Positions 11,545 through 24,807 of a stretch of 64,000 bases of DNA are shown one piece after another. Source of the stretch: Sphagnum compactum. Taxonomy: Eukaryota; Bryophyta; Sphagnopsida; Sphagnales. Under the pieces are notes generated by a model that did not search any database, was not told the origin of the DNA, and saw only the letters and a list, made by a program, of their open reading frames with translations. The stretch lies in contig OZ234498.1 in the NCBI GenBank assembly GCA_965153455.1, forward strand, positions 2,418,001 to 2,482,000, given 5' to 3'. The translations under genes and the position numbers were made by a program. The number at the start of each line of letters is the position of its first letter. Position 1 is the first letter of the stretch.

Positions 11545-12608
11545 ATGTTGACACATTTTGCAAGGGGAGTTACCAGGCCATCTGTATTGGGCCAGCAAAC
11601 AACAGGAGGGCTGATTCTCTTGAAAAGAGCATACCATGAGAAGGTATGAAATTGACTGGAATAGATGGCAGAGTTGTCTATTTCCACTGGAATCTTGCAG
11701 TATTTAGGGGGGCCATGAGTAGTTTCTGAATCATCTTTGAAAGCAGTCTATTTGCTGCTTATTCTCAAGGAAAACTTCGGATTATGGAGCATAATCCTAG
11801 TTGACGTGTGCGCAGAGGCCAGAAGCTAGGGTTTGAGGGACCTCAATGCCCACATCAAGTATTTACTTCCTGTTGGATTTGACAGAACGTATATTGGTCC
11901 TTGTTTTGGTGTAGGTGGTGGACCACTACAATAACCCCCGTAATGTAGGGTCGTTTGACAAAAACGATCCCACAGTTGGAACAGGGTTGGTTGGGGCGCC
12001 AGCTTGTGGTGATGTGATGAAGCTCCAAATCAAAGTGGATGAATCATCTGGGGAAATTGTTGATGCATGCTTCAAGACATTTGGTTGTGGATCTGCCATT
12101 GCTTCATCTTCTCTTGGTAAGGAGACTTTGGTGTGGTTACTTGTACCATGAGGAGTCTCCATGTGTGTAATGTGGATTGGAGTTCTAAGTGCAAATGTAT
12201 TTGCATATCTCCACTCTTCACCAAGTGGAGTGGTCTTACTTGTGGGAAGAGGTCTAATTCTGTGGCTTTGTGGCAGCTTCGGAGTGGATCAAGGGAAAGC
12301 CTATGAATGAGGCAATAAGCATAAAGAACAGGTTAGTTGGATTCAATGTTATCATGCTAAATCTTGAGGTCTCCAAGCTTTTGGTATGCATGTCTGACGT
12401 AGAAGTATGTTGCTTTTGTCACAAACTAAGGGTCCAGACTGTGTGGATGTTTTGCAGTGACATAGCCAAGCACCTATCACTCCCACCTGTGAAGCTGCAC
12501 TGCAGTATGCTTGCCGAGGATGCCATCAAAGCAGCTGTGAAGGACTACAGGCAAAAGAAGGAAAAACTTTCTGTGGAGGCGTATGTCCATGTTGAGACAG
12601 CTGCATGA
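11545..12608 (+). CDS. ISU1: Mitochondrial iron-sulfur cluster assembly scaffold protein (ISU/IscU)
   Basis: Four exons: 11545-11643, 11915-12116, 12277-12331, 12458-12608. GT-AG junctions give 168 residues, the usual plant ISU length. Residues 1-33 are Arg/Leu/Ser/Thr-rich without acids until the end (LLKRAYHE), a mitochondrial targeting peptide. The mature part begins VVDHYNNPRNVGSFD. The three cluster-ligand cysteines are visible: Cys64 in GAPACGDVM with the adjacent conserved Asp66, Cys91 in KTFGCGSAIASSS, and Cys134 in VKLHCSM. LPPVK at 127-131 is the docking site for the HSC70-type chaperone. Family role: NFS1 supplies sulfur, frataxin and ferredoxin assist, and a 2Fe-2S cluster is built on ISU and handed on via HSC20/HSC70. 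The C-terminal tail after LSVEAY (about ten residues) is slightly divergent. Nothing suggests a broken gene. Confidence 0.97.
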
Positions 12609-13957
12609 TCAGAACTTAATGTCTTTGGTTTCAGGGGCCTGTTGATAAATGTCAAAAACCTGCTGAGAATGCCACCTCCCTGCTGCAAGTCTCACAAGCT
12701 TTTTGTAGTAAGTTGTGTATAGTAGGATGCCCAGAAGAGAGAGTTAGGGTGTTGCTCTTTGAAGCAGCAGATGTTTTGTGTGTTCTATAAATACATGCCA
12801 CTGTAGTTCAGGCTCCATTTTGGTTTTGATTTAAGGGGATTACTAGGTTGCAAAACTTTGTTTGTTGTTGGGTTGTTTGCAACCAAAGTCTTTGTAGAGA
12901 AGCTATACCAAGTGTTGAAGCGTTGTCAGCTGGTTCTGGTTCTTTGGATATCTGTCGGTAAGCTTTGCTGGGAGTAAGGTTCCATGAGCTTTGATGCAGT
13001 TAATTTAGATGACCAAAACTTTGAGTTTTTGTCTTGTGCATGTGCACACTTCCTGTTAGTCTGTTGATTTGGAATGGCCACCATGATCTTTCAAGGGTTC
13101 AAGGTGAGCTAACAGCTGGATTACCAAATCTAAATGCATTAAGTTCTATATTAGCAGAATTGATAGTCTACAATCTGTATTAAGCGAAGCAGTACAGATA
13201 CAAACTCTGTGCACAAGTACATGTATTACCAAAGCGCCATGAAGAACAAACAAATGGCTGTGTGTTTACCAACCCCAGCTCTCAAGTTCCACAAGGGGCA
13301 GTGACCTTTACAGGCAAACTGCAAGTGGAGGGATTGCAAAGCAGCTCTTGTGAGACTTCAGAATTTGATCTTTTAGAAGCAATTCCTTACCTATAGAAAC
13401 TAATAAGGACTATGACACTGCAGAAGGTGACAAAGATGAACTCAAAGAATCACATACACAATCATTTTAAAGGTACTGCCTAATGTTGAAGAATGACTTG
13501 CAGAGAGAAAGTGCATCACGAGAGTAACCCTTGTTGCAACTGTGCATCTCTGTGACCATGGTCAAGCCCATAGTTACAGTTTCCCAAGAAATATGTTCAG
13601 AACTGAGAGTTTCTCTACTCTTGCAGTTAAAGCTCTACCTAAATAGAAGTGATAGTTGACATAATAGTAAAGTTCCATACTTTGTACAGGGGCAGCTTCA
13701 ACACATCATATCTGTCGGATAATAAGTATTATTCTACATTTCTACAAATAATATAATTAGCATCAAAGCTGCCATGATACTCCAGTATTCAACATAACAG
13801 CAGAGAACCAGGAAACATCAAAATGAAGAAGATTAACACTCAAGAAAGAGAACATGGTATTGACAAACTCTTTTGACATACCCACTTAGCCTAGCTCAAG
13901 ACAACAGCACCAGAAAAAAAAAGAAGAAAAACCAAAATCAGGAATAAAAGAGAGATC

Positions 13958-14023
13958 GATGAAGTTGCAGAGAAATCTCCACAACAACAATTAAAGGTAA
14001 CACGACAATGAGTGCAGTCATAA
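13958..14023. repeat. 66-bp direct repeat, copy A
   Basis: This block is identical to 14502-14567. It begins GATGAAGTTGCAGAG and ends GAGTGCAGTCATAA. The 15-mer GGAATAAAAGAGAGA lies just before it at 13941-13955. Confidence 0.85.
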
Positions 14024-14501
14024 CCTCATGAGAGTCACTCACAAAGTGACAGACCATCACCTTCATCACGAACGGCAGTGACGAGCTGCCATGACTACCC
14101 ACTGAGTTCATCAGCTCCCAACAGTGGGTGTAGATAAGCATATAATAATCTTCCCAAAAAACTTGGGCAAACCATTATACACAATCTGCGTCCTGAGTTT
14201 CTGTTGCCTTTCCGGAAGCAATGGGAAGACTCAGACGTGATGTTGGCTAGCACTCAAGAGACATTGCTAATCAAAAAAGTCAACAGTATCCTCATTCAAG
14301 CTGCAACAAGCTTCTGAAGGAAAGAGATTTTATTTCATTTTAGCATGTCCCTTTATATGCAAGCATCTATGCCTAAAGGACATAGAGGCCTATATATAGG
14401 GTAGTGGTTGGGGCCTCCTGCACCCTGAACATATCCTTTAAGCACACCACTGGTGACTACTTGGATGCAGAACATCCGCTAAAGCCACTAGAAAAAAGAT
14501 T

Positions 14502-14567
14502 GATGAAGTTGCAGAGAAATCTCCACAACAACAATTAAAGGTAACACGACAATGAGTGCAGTCATAA
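14502..14567. repeat. 66-bp direct repeat, copy B
   Basis: Identical to copy A at 13958-14023. Here the 15-mer GGAATAAAAGAGAGA lies immediately after the block (14568-14582) instead of before it, so the order of the two units is permuted between copies. Confidence 0.85.
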
Positions 14568-16493
14568 GGAATAAAAGAGAGAAAAATAAGAGCAAGAACA
14601 AGGTCATTGCATAGCGCAGTGGCCATTGAAAAGCTGCCCAAGTTAGGAATACAACTCTCTTGAATTAAACATTTTGAAGAATCAAAAGGAGGAAATCTCC
14701 ATATTCATTATTAAGGAAGCAAGCCAGGACAAGGTGAAAGCTTTTTATTGAAGTTAAAGAAAGACTTCCAGATGATGACTGAAGAACTGTGAAGAAGAAA
14801 CACACAGAAAGGAAGAACTTGAAAGAAGAACAAGAAAACTAGTGCAGTGGCAGACACGCACTTCTTCAGGGACCATCAAAGACCATCAAGAGTAGCATGT
14901 ATGATAGTAACTTATCTACAATTACCTACCCACATCAGCTCCATACAGTGGCTATAGAGGCCAGTGTAACCACTAACCTGCATAATCAGTTTCTGTCACA
15001 ATTTTAGAACAATCAGGAAGACTTGTATACCATTATTGGCTACCACCTAACACCACAGAAGGGTGAAACACAGAGGAAAAAAAGGAAAACAAAAAGAGTG
15101 TGCACAATAGGGAGGAAACAACAGAAAGAGACAAAATGGAAACGACAACCAAGGCGCAAGTGAGCTTCAAAAAGTTCCCAACTTACAAGACACTACAAAT
15201 TAATTTGGAGGACTCCAAACACTGAAATTCCAAAAGAGAATATTCTCTTTATTGAACAAAATCCCTAGTAGTCTTTAAGAGAAATTTTGGAGGACAGCAT
15301 TTATTCGTCAGAAGGAGAATAAGACTAACCATCTAAGAAACATAGCAAACTTTAGAACTCAAGACCCTGTAAAACTGACTATTGGTAGCACCCAATGTAG
15401 CAACAGTAGAGATGTTGCAATGAACATAAGGCAAAAATCCTGTCAATATGTGTATAGTCTGGTTGATTGAGAATGTTTATCAAAGATATCACATGAAATA
15501 CCTTGAGGACAAGTTACAAAAGAAGCAAATAGAAGCACAGATTTACTCACAAGAAGCTTTTGGGTACCTATGTGCTGCCACCAAAAGAGCCTTTGTCTAG
15601 ATACATAAAGCAGGAAGAATAAATAACAGCAATTTTTCTTTGTTACGCGAACTGGAAACTACACAGGCATCCTATCAAAAACACTATACACTAGAATTGT
15701 GACTCTAGCTTCCAAATTTGATAAGCGGACTTTGATATAAAGAGTTGAGAAATCAAAGGACTGCAACAAAAGGGGAGAAGATTTGACACTTACCATTTCC
15801 TGAGCGATTCAAATACTTGATGACTTCAACTACTCCCAGGGAGCCTAAAGAACCTAATTCTTGGGAGGAACCCAATTTTTACCCCGAGGCGACTTCATGA
15901 GAACATCAGCTTCTTGCAAATTGACAAACCACACAGGTCAGTGATCACACTGGCAGGATAGCATAATAGGACCTTAGCCAGTTAGAAATTTCTGAGAGTA
16001 ATAGACTTGATGGCATTTGTGAACCTATACTTGACACAGGGTTTTTACAGAACCTCCAAACTGCACAAAGAAAAGAAAGACAATGGCCATACAATGCTGC
16101 TATGTACTAGCAACAATGAAAGAGCTATGAGGACTTAAACTTCAAATTCTGAAAAACTTGACAACACATACATAGGTGCAGTTCCTTCACAAGATCAATT
16201 TCATTGAAAACTGAAGCAATACAATGCTTCTTACACACAACAACACAAAGTGATTCCTACAGTAATCCATGCAGGCAGTAACAAGAGAAAGATGGAATCC
16301 AATGAAAATTGTGATAGAGCTCGTCATCATCAATCAAAAATTCTTTCTTAGGTGATCAGACAACAATACATGCTTCCAAGAGATGTGATATGCCTGCCAT
16401 CTAAAAGAAGAGCATCCCTGGAACTGATCCTCCATGTGAAGTTGGAGGTCCTTATGATGCATGGGCCCAGTAGACTGTAAGAATTCAAGGTGC

Positions 16494-17233
16494 TCAAGGC
16501 TTGGCTCCAGCAGCAGGGCGTGCTCCGGGTGCTGCAGGTCGGGGACCTGCGTCATCCTTGCGCTTGAAGCGCTGAGGTGGCTCTCGAATCCGCCGTGCCT
16601 CACGAGATCGTACTCGCACTACATGTGAGTGAATTGCGCAGGAGATGCAATACTGCATCTTGGCATAGAGCTTCGGGAGCACATATCCATCATAGATGCA
16701 AGCCTCCTGAACATCCCTCACGGCCGCCTGTTCCACGATGTTACGGACGAGGAACCGCTTCACAGCCTTGTCCTGCATTCAAGCACAGTACAATAAGATG
16801 TCAAACTGGTAGTGTCACGCCGTCCCTTATTCGTGAACAAAGCAGTGCCGTCTTCACGTTCCGCTACCGTCAACGACATTCAAAGCTCTTGAAGGAAGAA
16901 AAGAATCTAAAACAAACCTCACTTTGCAGCAGAAAGCGCAAAAGAAACGTGGTTACAACACCATCAGTTTTAGGTCAAGATGCTCACCCTGAGAGACCAA
17001 CTTGACAACATGTAAAAAAAGCGTAGGAGAAAAAAAAACACGGAAACTACATTCAAAGATTATTAGTTATTACGAGCGAACGAGAGAGAGAGAGAACCCT
17101 TGATCAAGTCTTTTGATGCGCTTGTTGCTGCTCATACCTTTGGGACACAACGTCCGCAGTTGGAGCAGCGGATCGGGTTCACGTGTCCACGTCCATGCTT
17201 GTTACGTCCTCCACTGCGGCGCTTCACCGTCAT
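16494..17233 (-). CDS. RPS26: 40S ribosomal protein eS26
   Basis: Two exons: 17138-17233 and 16494-16772, with one GT-AG intron, giving 124 residues. The protein opens [18 protein letters not shown], then [64 protein letters not shown], ending in the usual basic, Pro/Ala-rich tail. Cys23 and Cys26 with Cys74 and Cys77 form the family's C4 zinc site. eS26 sits at the mRNA exit of the small subunit, contacts mRNA upstream of the start codon and is needed for late 18S rRNA 3'-end maturation. Length and motifs are normal. The intron falls directly after the first Cys pair segment (VPK/DKA). The upstream leader carries a telo box and GGGCC words, as expected for a plant ribosomal protein gene. Confidence 0.97.
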
Positions 17234-17354
17234 GGTTGCTGCTGCAGCAGATACGTCGCAAGCAGCAAAGATCACCAAAAGCGCAGCCAAGAGAAGCAGA
17301 CGCACCGCAACGACGCCGCACGCACAAGGGAAGAGAGAGAGAGAGAGGAGCTTC

Positions 17355-17430
17355 AAACCCTAATAAACTACTCGGGCAGCTCGCCCCGGGCAGAATGGCC
17401 TTTCTCGGCCCGTGCCCAGGACCTGCAGGC
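17355..17430 (-). promoter_or_regulatory. Telo box and GGGCC/TGGGC elements of the eS26 promoter
   Basis: AAACCCTAA (17355-17363), a telo box, lies about 120 bp upstream of the eS26 start codon. GGGC- and GGCC-containing words follow at about 17390-17420, resembling site II (TGGGCY) elements. Pairing of telo boxes with site II motifs is known from plant ribosomal protein promoters, where it supports expression in dividing cells. The motifs are seen; their function here is inferred. Confidence 0.5.
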
Positions 17431-20400
17431 TCCCATATCATTGCCTCGTGTTTTTTTCCCAGAGTTGGGCGGTTATTTGATTTTTGAAAGAACCGTGATC
17501 CTGGTTGTTTTCAAACTACATATCAAAATTTTAAGAACCTGAGGTTCTCAGAATTCTATTTTATTTATTAATTTATTTTTTCCATGGATGAATGGTAATC
17601 AATTCTTTGCAACCCTAAGTGCCTCCAAGCCAACACTAGACAATAACACTAACAAGGTCAACAAATTTGCTTGCCCCCACACAATCAAATAATAATAATA
17701 ATAATTTATAATTATAATAATAATACTTTTTAAATAATAATAATTTAATATTGAATGTTATAGCTCAAGTGGCTAGTAATAGGTATCTTTAAATCACTTG
17801 TAAAATAGTGGCTCAACCACACTTCAAATACATTGCAACAAGTTAAATAATGTACAAGAACATCCAACCCAAAAGTCTTGTAAAAAAAATTCAAATAATT
17901 GCATCAACTCACAATTGTTTCTTAAATGCAAGAGAGAAAATCAACAAAGTTCAACAAGCAAAGCATAATAGGTTTTCTAATAATTCTAATGATAATTGAT
18001 CAAGGCATAATAGGTCTTCTAATTCTAATGATCATCGATCATTTCCTTTTCCTTGTGCTCAAAAGCCTTCTCCAACATTTCTTCCAATTTTTCTACCAAC
18101 TTTGCTTCAAGCTCAACCATGTCCACCATGTTCAGGTTTTTTGGACATCATGATTAAACCTGGATCACTAGGTCAATTTTTCTGAGCAAAATTTAATCAT
18201 TCATCATTTTTAATTTGCAATCTACATCACCGCAAATTGGTCAATATATCTAAAAATGTTTTTAAAAACTAAAATCTCATAATATCTTAATCTACGACTA
18301 CACATGTGGGATTTCCTTGATAGAAACAGATACATCATAGCCATGTTCCTTAGTTTTGTAGTTTGTCAATATAAAAATTAAAACTTCACACTTCAATTCC
18401 TTTTGAGCTTCCTCATTTTAACAAGTTTGATTCACAAATACTTGAAATCACAAAATGTTTAGTCATAGTTTGAAATGAAAATCTTTCTATTAACATTCAT
18501 AGGATCAAATAACTATGCGTTTTGAAAAATTGTTCAACTTATAATCACTAGGACAAGACATCATAAAATGCAAACACCCACTTTTGATGTTTAGCTACAT
18601 GATTGAAACTTCTCTTCTCATTTTTGTCATTTTCCCTTCTAATCTATTCTTCTTTGTTATTTCTTGTTTCATGCTTACAAAATCACATACAATAACAACG
18701 TAAATGACTTCAACACATCCAAGACCTTTGCATGTGATGATTATCATTTTACTTCCATTTCCAGTCGATGTTTATTGAAACATACATTAAAACAAATACA
18801 AATGTCATTATCAAGTTGGCCAAAATACTTGAACACAACCATTGCACTAAAAATTCAACCATAAAATGAACTGCCAAAGTTTGGCATGCATCCATCATGA
18901 ACCACCTAACCCTTGAAATTGGTTACCACTAACATCAAAAACAATTTATACCATTTGGTGTTCTACATTAATCATCCCTTTCAATTTTAAAGTAAAGATT
19001 TTTCCTTGTGTCTAAACTCTTTCTAAAGAAGACTTTCACATGTAGTGAAACATTAAAGGATAATTATATGAGTATCATTCATATGTGCACAAATACACAC
19101 ATTACAAATGTATATTGATAAATGATAAATATTTTGAGGGTCAAGAAATGACAAATTTTTTGTGCTTCATTTCCCTAGTTTGTTTATTTTTATTGTTGCA
19201 ATTGAGATGTTAATGGAAACTCTTGAACAAGTTTCAAATAGATGCAAACAATTATAATAACATATCCACCTTCACACAAAGTTAATCCTAAAACTCCTTT
19301 TACATTTCAACTCTAAAATGATACAATTATGACACGAATGTTTCTATGACAAATTACATATAACTTCTAAAAAAATGTTTTGATTAAAACCCCCCTAAGT
19401 AATGCATTTTTGGAAATTGGTTTGGGTGGATTTGATTGACACTTTGTGCAAACCCAAAAAAAACTTTTTATAAGCTATTCCATATTGATATGCCCAAAAC
19501 ATGTACCTTCGAATGCCTTCTCCAACCCCAAATTTTCACAACTTATAATGGATTTTAAAGCCTTATACAACAAAGTAACACTGAATGTGAACCATCTAAT
19601 CACAAGGACAACATAAAAACATTAAAAATTTGTTGTGATTTTATTAACTATATTACTTATTTGTTGAAATTTTCAAAATAAAAAATTCAAGTGTGAAATT
19701 AAAATTCTTTTATTATATTAACTAATTTGCACAAAGGCTAAAGGCCCATGTATTATGTAGTAGGTGTATGAATTTTTAACTTAAGAAGAGGGAGAACAAG
19801 AAAGTGAGATGTTTATCATTAAGGAGAAAATATAGTTTTGTTTATTATTACAAAAAATTGGAAGGAAATTGAAATGTAATTTGGTTTACATATGTATGGA
19901 AGGATTAATTTGGGGTAGTTGTAGTCTTGGAAATGGTGTCCATGTCCATTATTAATAACCAAAACCAACTTAATTTTTTTCAAGCTACATTTGAATCATG
20001 TTAAAACCCATAGTTTGTGTCCTTGTGATTCAACAAAAATTAAACAACTTATTTTCAAATCGACATTAAGATTTTCGTGCTTTAAGAGTAAAGGTTCATC
20101 TATTAACATTCCAAATCTTTTTATTGATGACCCATAATAGAAACCCTAAAATCAACAAATAATATACATGACCATAATGAAGCCCTAAGAATGGTAGGTA
20201 GGAATCAAATCACATTATAAAGATTCAAAACTTGGAGGATCATGAAAACACACTAAAGAAAGGTGGGGATCAACTAAGGCTATATAATTTCATCCTAGGG
20301 CAACAATCTTGGACAATTTTCAAAACCTCCTCTTCAAACAAAAAACATTAATAATGTTCTAGAATGTTGTATGTTAATACGGGGAGCACAATATATAAGT

Positions 20401-21749
20401 AACATTTGAAAATGATGTATAAAAACTCCAAATTCTTGTTAAAAGCTCTTTGTACTTTGCATGCACAACATGTAAAAAATAGTTCATAACAACAACTTAA
20501 GACAATTAAAAAAATTTCAAACAATTTCATTGGCTATAGATTAATCTTTTACACAATTGAACAAACCTATGATGTTTTAAAAACATTTTAAAAAATTAGT
20601 TCATTGAAATTAACTCCACAAAAATATTCAAATGTCCAATTTTAGCAATTTGATTGGCCATATATACTTTTTTTCATCCCTAGGCACAAGCCCCATTCCA
20701 TAGACCTCAAATATCTACATATATATTTACACCAATCTTATAAGCCTAGTTTGTATATAGACATGGTTTTTTAAAAAGCCTAATTATTTATTATATGTAA
20801 ACAAAATCCCCAAATGATCAAGTGTATCATTAGCTTTTTATTTTTAAATGTATCATAAACCTACTATCATAGTACCTAAACGATTTTGGCAAAAAATTGC
20901 CGAATAATTAATTAAATTTTAAATCTTAACTTTGACACTTGGTTTTCTACAAAACATTTTGGCAGGTAATGGGTATATAAAATAATAAACACTAAATTCA
21001 AAGTTGTGGAACACTTTAGTGTGTTTAGATTGTCTAAGTCTTTAGTCTTAGAGTTGAATGTTTGTAGTTCAAACTTGACAATTGAACTTTTGATTTTATT
21101 ATAATTTTAACACAAATAGTAAATATTTTTTCAAGAATTGAAAAAAAAAATTATTTTTTTTTATGTTGAATTTGTTCATTTACTACGGTATATTGCATTT
21201 TAAAACTTCTTAACAATCTACTCATCATCATCATCATCATCATCATCTTCATTTTTTCAAGTTTTATTTTTTAGGATCATTAAAATGTGATGAATTTTTG
21301 CATTTTAGTGATCCTAAAAAATAAATATTAAAAAAAATTCACCAACTTATTGATAAATGTCTTTTTTGGAAAACAAATTTTCACATTTCAATTGACACTA
21401 CAAGAAATCATAATTTTTTTGATTGGAAACTTTGGTTACAAAAACTCCCCATATGGGTTGTTTTGCCCCCATGTCCAACTTGACCAAAATGCCATTTTGA
21501 ACAAATTGATTTAGATTCCATTATTTTGACTAGGTTTTTTTTGTTGGTCTTTTCTATTATTATTTTTTATTGAACCACCGTGACAATAATATAATTTGGG
21601 TAGCAACCATATATATATATATATAATTTAAATTATTTTAATTAAATTAATATGAAAAAATTAATTAATTACCTTACTTACCCCACCCACCTACTTAATT
21701 AGTAAATATAATAATTAATGCCAAAAATTAATTAATTTATTTAGCTACC

Positions 21750-22560
21750 AACCTTACATCCTAAGCCTAGGTTAGGCCACCTAGTTTAGCCAGTTAGGCT
21801 AGGCCAAGCCCCCTAGCCTAAGCTAAGCCCCTTAGGTTAAGCTACTAGGATAAGCCAAATAACTTAGGCTAGGTGGTCTAGTAGCTTTTGTAACCTAGGC
21901 TACCTAATTAGGTCACTTAAGTAATAGTCATCTAAGTAGCCAAGGTACCTTAAGTTGTAAATGTGGGGATTTGAACTCCTCACCTCCACATTGAGGAGTC
22001 AGGTCCTTAACCATTGCACTACCACCCCATAAGGTGATTTTCTTGGACAACATATTTATAATGAACATGATTTTGGACCAACATATTGCAATCAACTTCC
22101 ATGATTTTTTTTTCAATATGCATTGTACTAAATGAACTTGAATTTTTTTACACTATTACATAAATAGGTAGGTTATAGGTAGGGTAGCCTAAGTAGGTAT
22201 GAGGTTAATAAATACATGTATCTAGGTAACATGTAGGTTATAATCTACTAGGCCTTATAGGTACTTACTAGGTCTACGTTTATACATACTTAGTAAACTA
22301 TCTATGCTTATGTTATTTAATAGGCTATGTAGGTACTTACTAACCTATTAATAAACCTAGCCTAGGCATATTAAGTAGGTAGCCTAACTTATGAAGTTGA
22401 TATAGGCTTAGGCTACCTACCTTATAGGCGAGGCTACTTATCTAGTAGGCCTAAACGGTTTAGGTTAGGTTACCTACCTAATAGTTAGGCCTAGGTGGCC
22501 TAGGCTACTAACTTAGTTAGTAAGATAAGTTACTTATAGGTAATTAATAAAAATGATTAA
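21750..22560. repeat. TAGG/CCTA-rich degenerate low-complexity tract
   Basis: Two blocks, about 21750-21955 and 22145-22560, are dominated by overlapping words TAGGC, AGGCTA, CCTAGG, TAGGTA and their complements, with no fixed period. Both a word and its reverse complement are common, so either strand could fold extensively. The blocks flank the tRNA-like head at 21958-22028. Surrounding DNA is A/T homopolymer-rich and lacks these words. Confidence 0.55.
21958..22028 (-). repeat. tRNA-derived SINE-like head or tRNA pseudogene
   Basis: On the minus strand the segment begins GGGGTGGTAGTGCAATGGTT, which contains a good pol III A box (TAGTGCAATGG), and about 35 bases on has GAGTTCAAATCC, close to the B box consensus GGTTCGANTCC. 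The spacing fits a tRNA, but the folding is poor: the T stem has a mismatch, the best anticodon-like stem (CTCC/GGAG) has a non-standard loop lacking U33, and the acceptor 3' side does not pair well. I therefore read it as the tRNA-derived head of a SINE or a dead tRNA rather than a working tRNA gene. No 3' tail was identified. Confidence 0.45.
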
Positions 22561-24732
22561 AAATGATCGATGAATTACTATAAATTATAATAAAATAAAA
22601 TAAAAAATTAATAATTTATTATTTCCTAGGAATTATTAAATATTAAATATTAATTAATGAATATTTACTACGAATTATTAATTATGAATTAATATATACC
22701 AAATTATTATTAACTAACAAATTAGTTTAAAATAATCACTTATCAATAATTATTTACAATTATATATTGAGTAATATTAATTATTATATATTACTATCAA
22801 ATATTAGCCAAAAAATTAGATGAAATTCATAGTATTGATAATGATAATTACTCAATTAACAAGTTGATGAATAAATTAATTATTGGTTATTAATTGGCAT
22901 TTATTTGGTGACTAATTAATTATATAAAATATTAATCATAAATGATTGAATATTAACTAATTAATGTACTAAATTTAAGTACCTACATGTGCCTAAAGGT
23001 AACATGTAAGTAGCCTATTAAATTTTATAAATAACTACTAAGTGTAATATGCTTAACCCAGGGCGTACTAGCTATGAACCTAGGTTTGGTATGTACCCTA
23101 TGTAAAATAAACTTGTATGTTAAATAACCAAATTAATATGGTTGATTTTGATTAAGTGTCAAATCAAAATGGACAATTTGATTAATTGTAAATCACTATT
23201 GCCATTAAATATGCTTGAAAAATGTTACATTATATTGTAGTATATTTTAGCATGCAATGTGTTCACATTGCATTCAAGGTCCATGTGCAATGTCATTTTA
23301 TGCATCAAAAAGTGTAAGAAAAAGGATTTGAAGATGGAAGTGCATGATGTTGAATTTTTTTGAATATAAGTGATACTCAAAAAATTGTTACCCCTAACAT
23401 TTACGAAATGAAGAGTATTTTCATCCTTGAAGATATTGATTTTTTTTATGTTAAAAATGGTTTTGACCTCTAACTCTTTCAACATGCTCACAACCTCTTA
23501 TTGTATGTTGTGATGATCTTCTGCATGATTTTTCTCTTCCTAAAGCATAATTGTAGTCTTTTCAAGGCCTATAAAATTCTTACTCATAAAATCACATTCA
23601 CATGTGTTTCAAATGAACAATATTAAACATGTAACACAAAAACATTTACATTGAATGCAAGAATTTTGCAACTAAACTCATTATAAGAAGATCCATCACC
23701 AATAGTCAGTCACCAAAAAATGTAAACAAAGGTTTCAAAACCAAAACATGTTACACAAAATGAAAACCGACTTATAAGCAAGCAACAAAAGCAAACCTTA
23801 GAGTACATTTCAAAAATATTTCTAAGAAAGCAACAAACCAAAAATCAATTATCAAAGGAAAGCAAAACTTTTCGTTGTTGTGAATTGAATTCACCCTAAA
23901 TTTTATAATGTTACTAAAAGCACCATGGTAAGTGAGCAATGAAAATGAAAAAAACATAAGAAACAAAAGTAAGAAACATAATCGTTTGAAAGGAACATGA
24001 CTAAACTTTTCAAAGGAATTACAAGTGCTCAAATAACATTATAATGTTAAAACGTCTAAACCTTGACATATGTGGAAGATATGTGTCATGAATCTCCCAA
24101 TAAGATTGTAGTTTAAGGAAAGAAAAAAATATTCCTAAACATAAAGATGACCAACGAAGACAAATCACATGAAATTGACCATATCACTACACAAACCTTA
24201 AGTAAAAAATGAAACCCAAACCCTAAACTTGAAAATGGAAATGAATCTTGAAACTCGCATACATACATACAACAAATAAATTATGAAAAATTGATATTTG
24301 CTCGAAAGTTTGTAGTAGTAATTTTTGGCCAATAACAAAAAGATGACAACTATAAATACATGTAGAAAAATGATCAAGTTTCTTGAATCTTTAGTTAGCT
24401 AGCACATGACTCCAAGCTCCAAATTACCTACAAACTCCAAAGCCATCATCCTATACATAGTTTTTGGAACACAACATTCAATTCAATGTAATACAAAAAG
24501 TCATTTATACACAACATGCAATTCAATATACTTAAAAAGTCATTAATACATAACATGCAATTCAATATAATAGAAAAAGATGTTAATAAATTTTGCACTT
24601 AGGGTTAGGTGAAGACGAAGAAGGTGAGCAAGAAGTAAAGGCAAAAACAAAGAAAAGACTCTTCCAATGGAAAAGATGAAAAGGCAAAAAGACAAGATGG
24701 AATAGTGATGGTAGATGGATTTGGGTTCAACT

Positions 24733-24807
24733 AGGAACCCTAAACCTCAAACCCTTAAAACTTATGAACCCTAAACCTCAAACCCTTAAAACTTAGGAAC
24801 CCTAAAC
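24733..24807. repeat. 31-bp tandem repeat with telo-box core
   Basis: The unit AGGAACCCTAAACCTCAAAC followed by CCTTAAAACTT occurs at 24733-24763 and 24764-24794 (one or two changes), followed by the first 13 bases of a third copy. Further CCCTAA motifs continue to about 24840. It lies about 540 bp upstream of the PPR start codon. Confidence 0.75.

Larger units (their letters stand above)
12609..16493. other. Gene-free region between ISU and eS26
   Basis: No reading frame here belongs to a recognised family. The left part is the ISU 3' UTR (to roughly 12.85 kb). From about 13.9 to 15.1 kb, diverged copies of related non-coding blocks recur, with shared words around TACCCAC..ATCAGCTCC and TGAGTTTCTGT, plus a 66-bp exact duplication annotated separately. 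The right part presumably includes the eS26 3' UTR. Base composition is higher in G+C than the AT deserts elsewhere, so an unrecognised non-coding transcript is possible. Confidence 0.5.

Noticed and set aside
21958-22028. Functional tRNA gene
   Set aside because: The A and B boxes are recognisable, but stems mismatch, U33 is missing and the acceptor arm does not pair.
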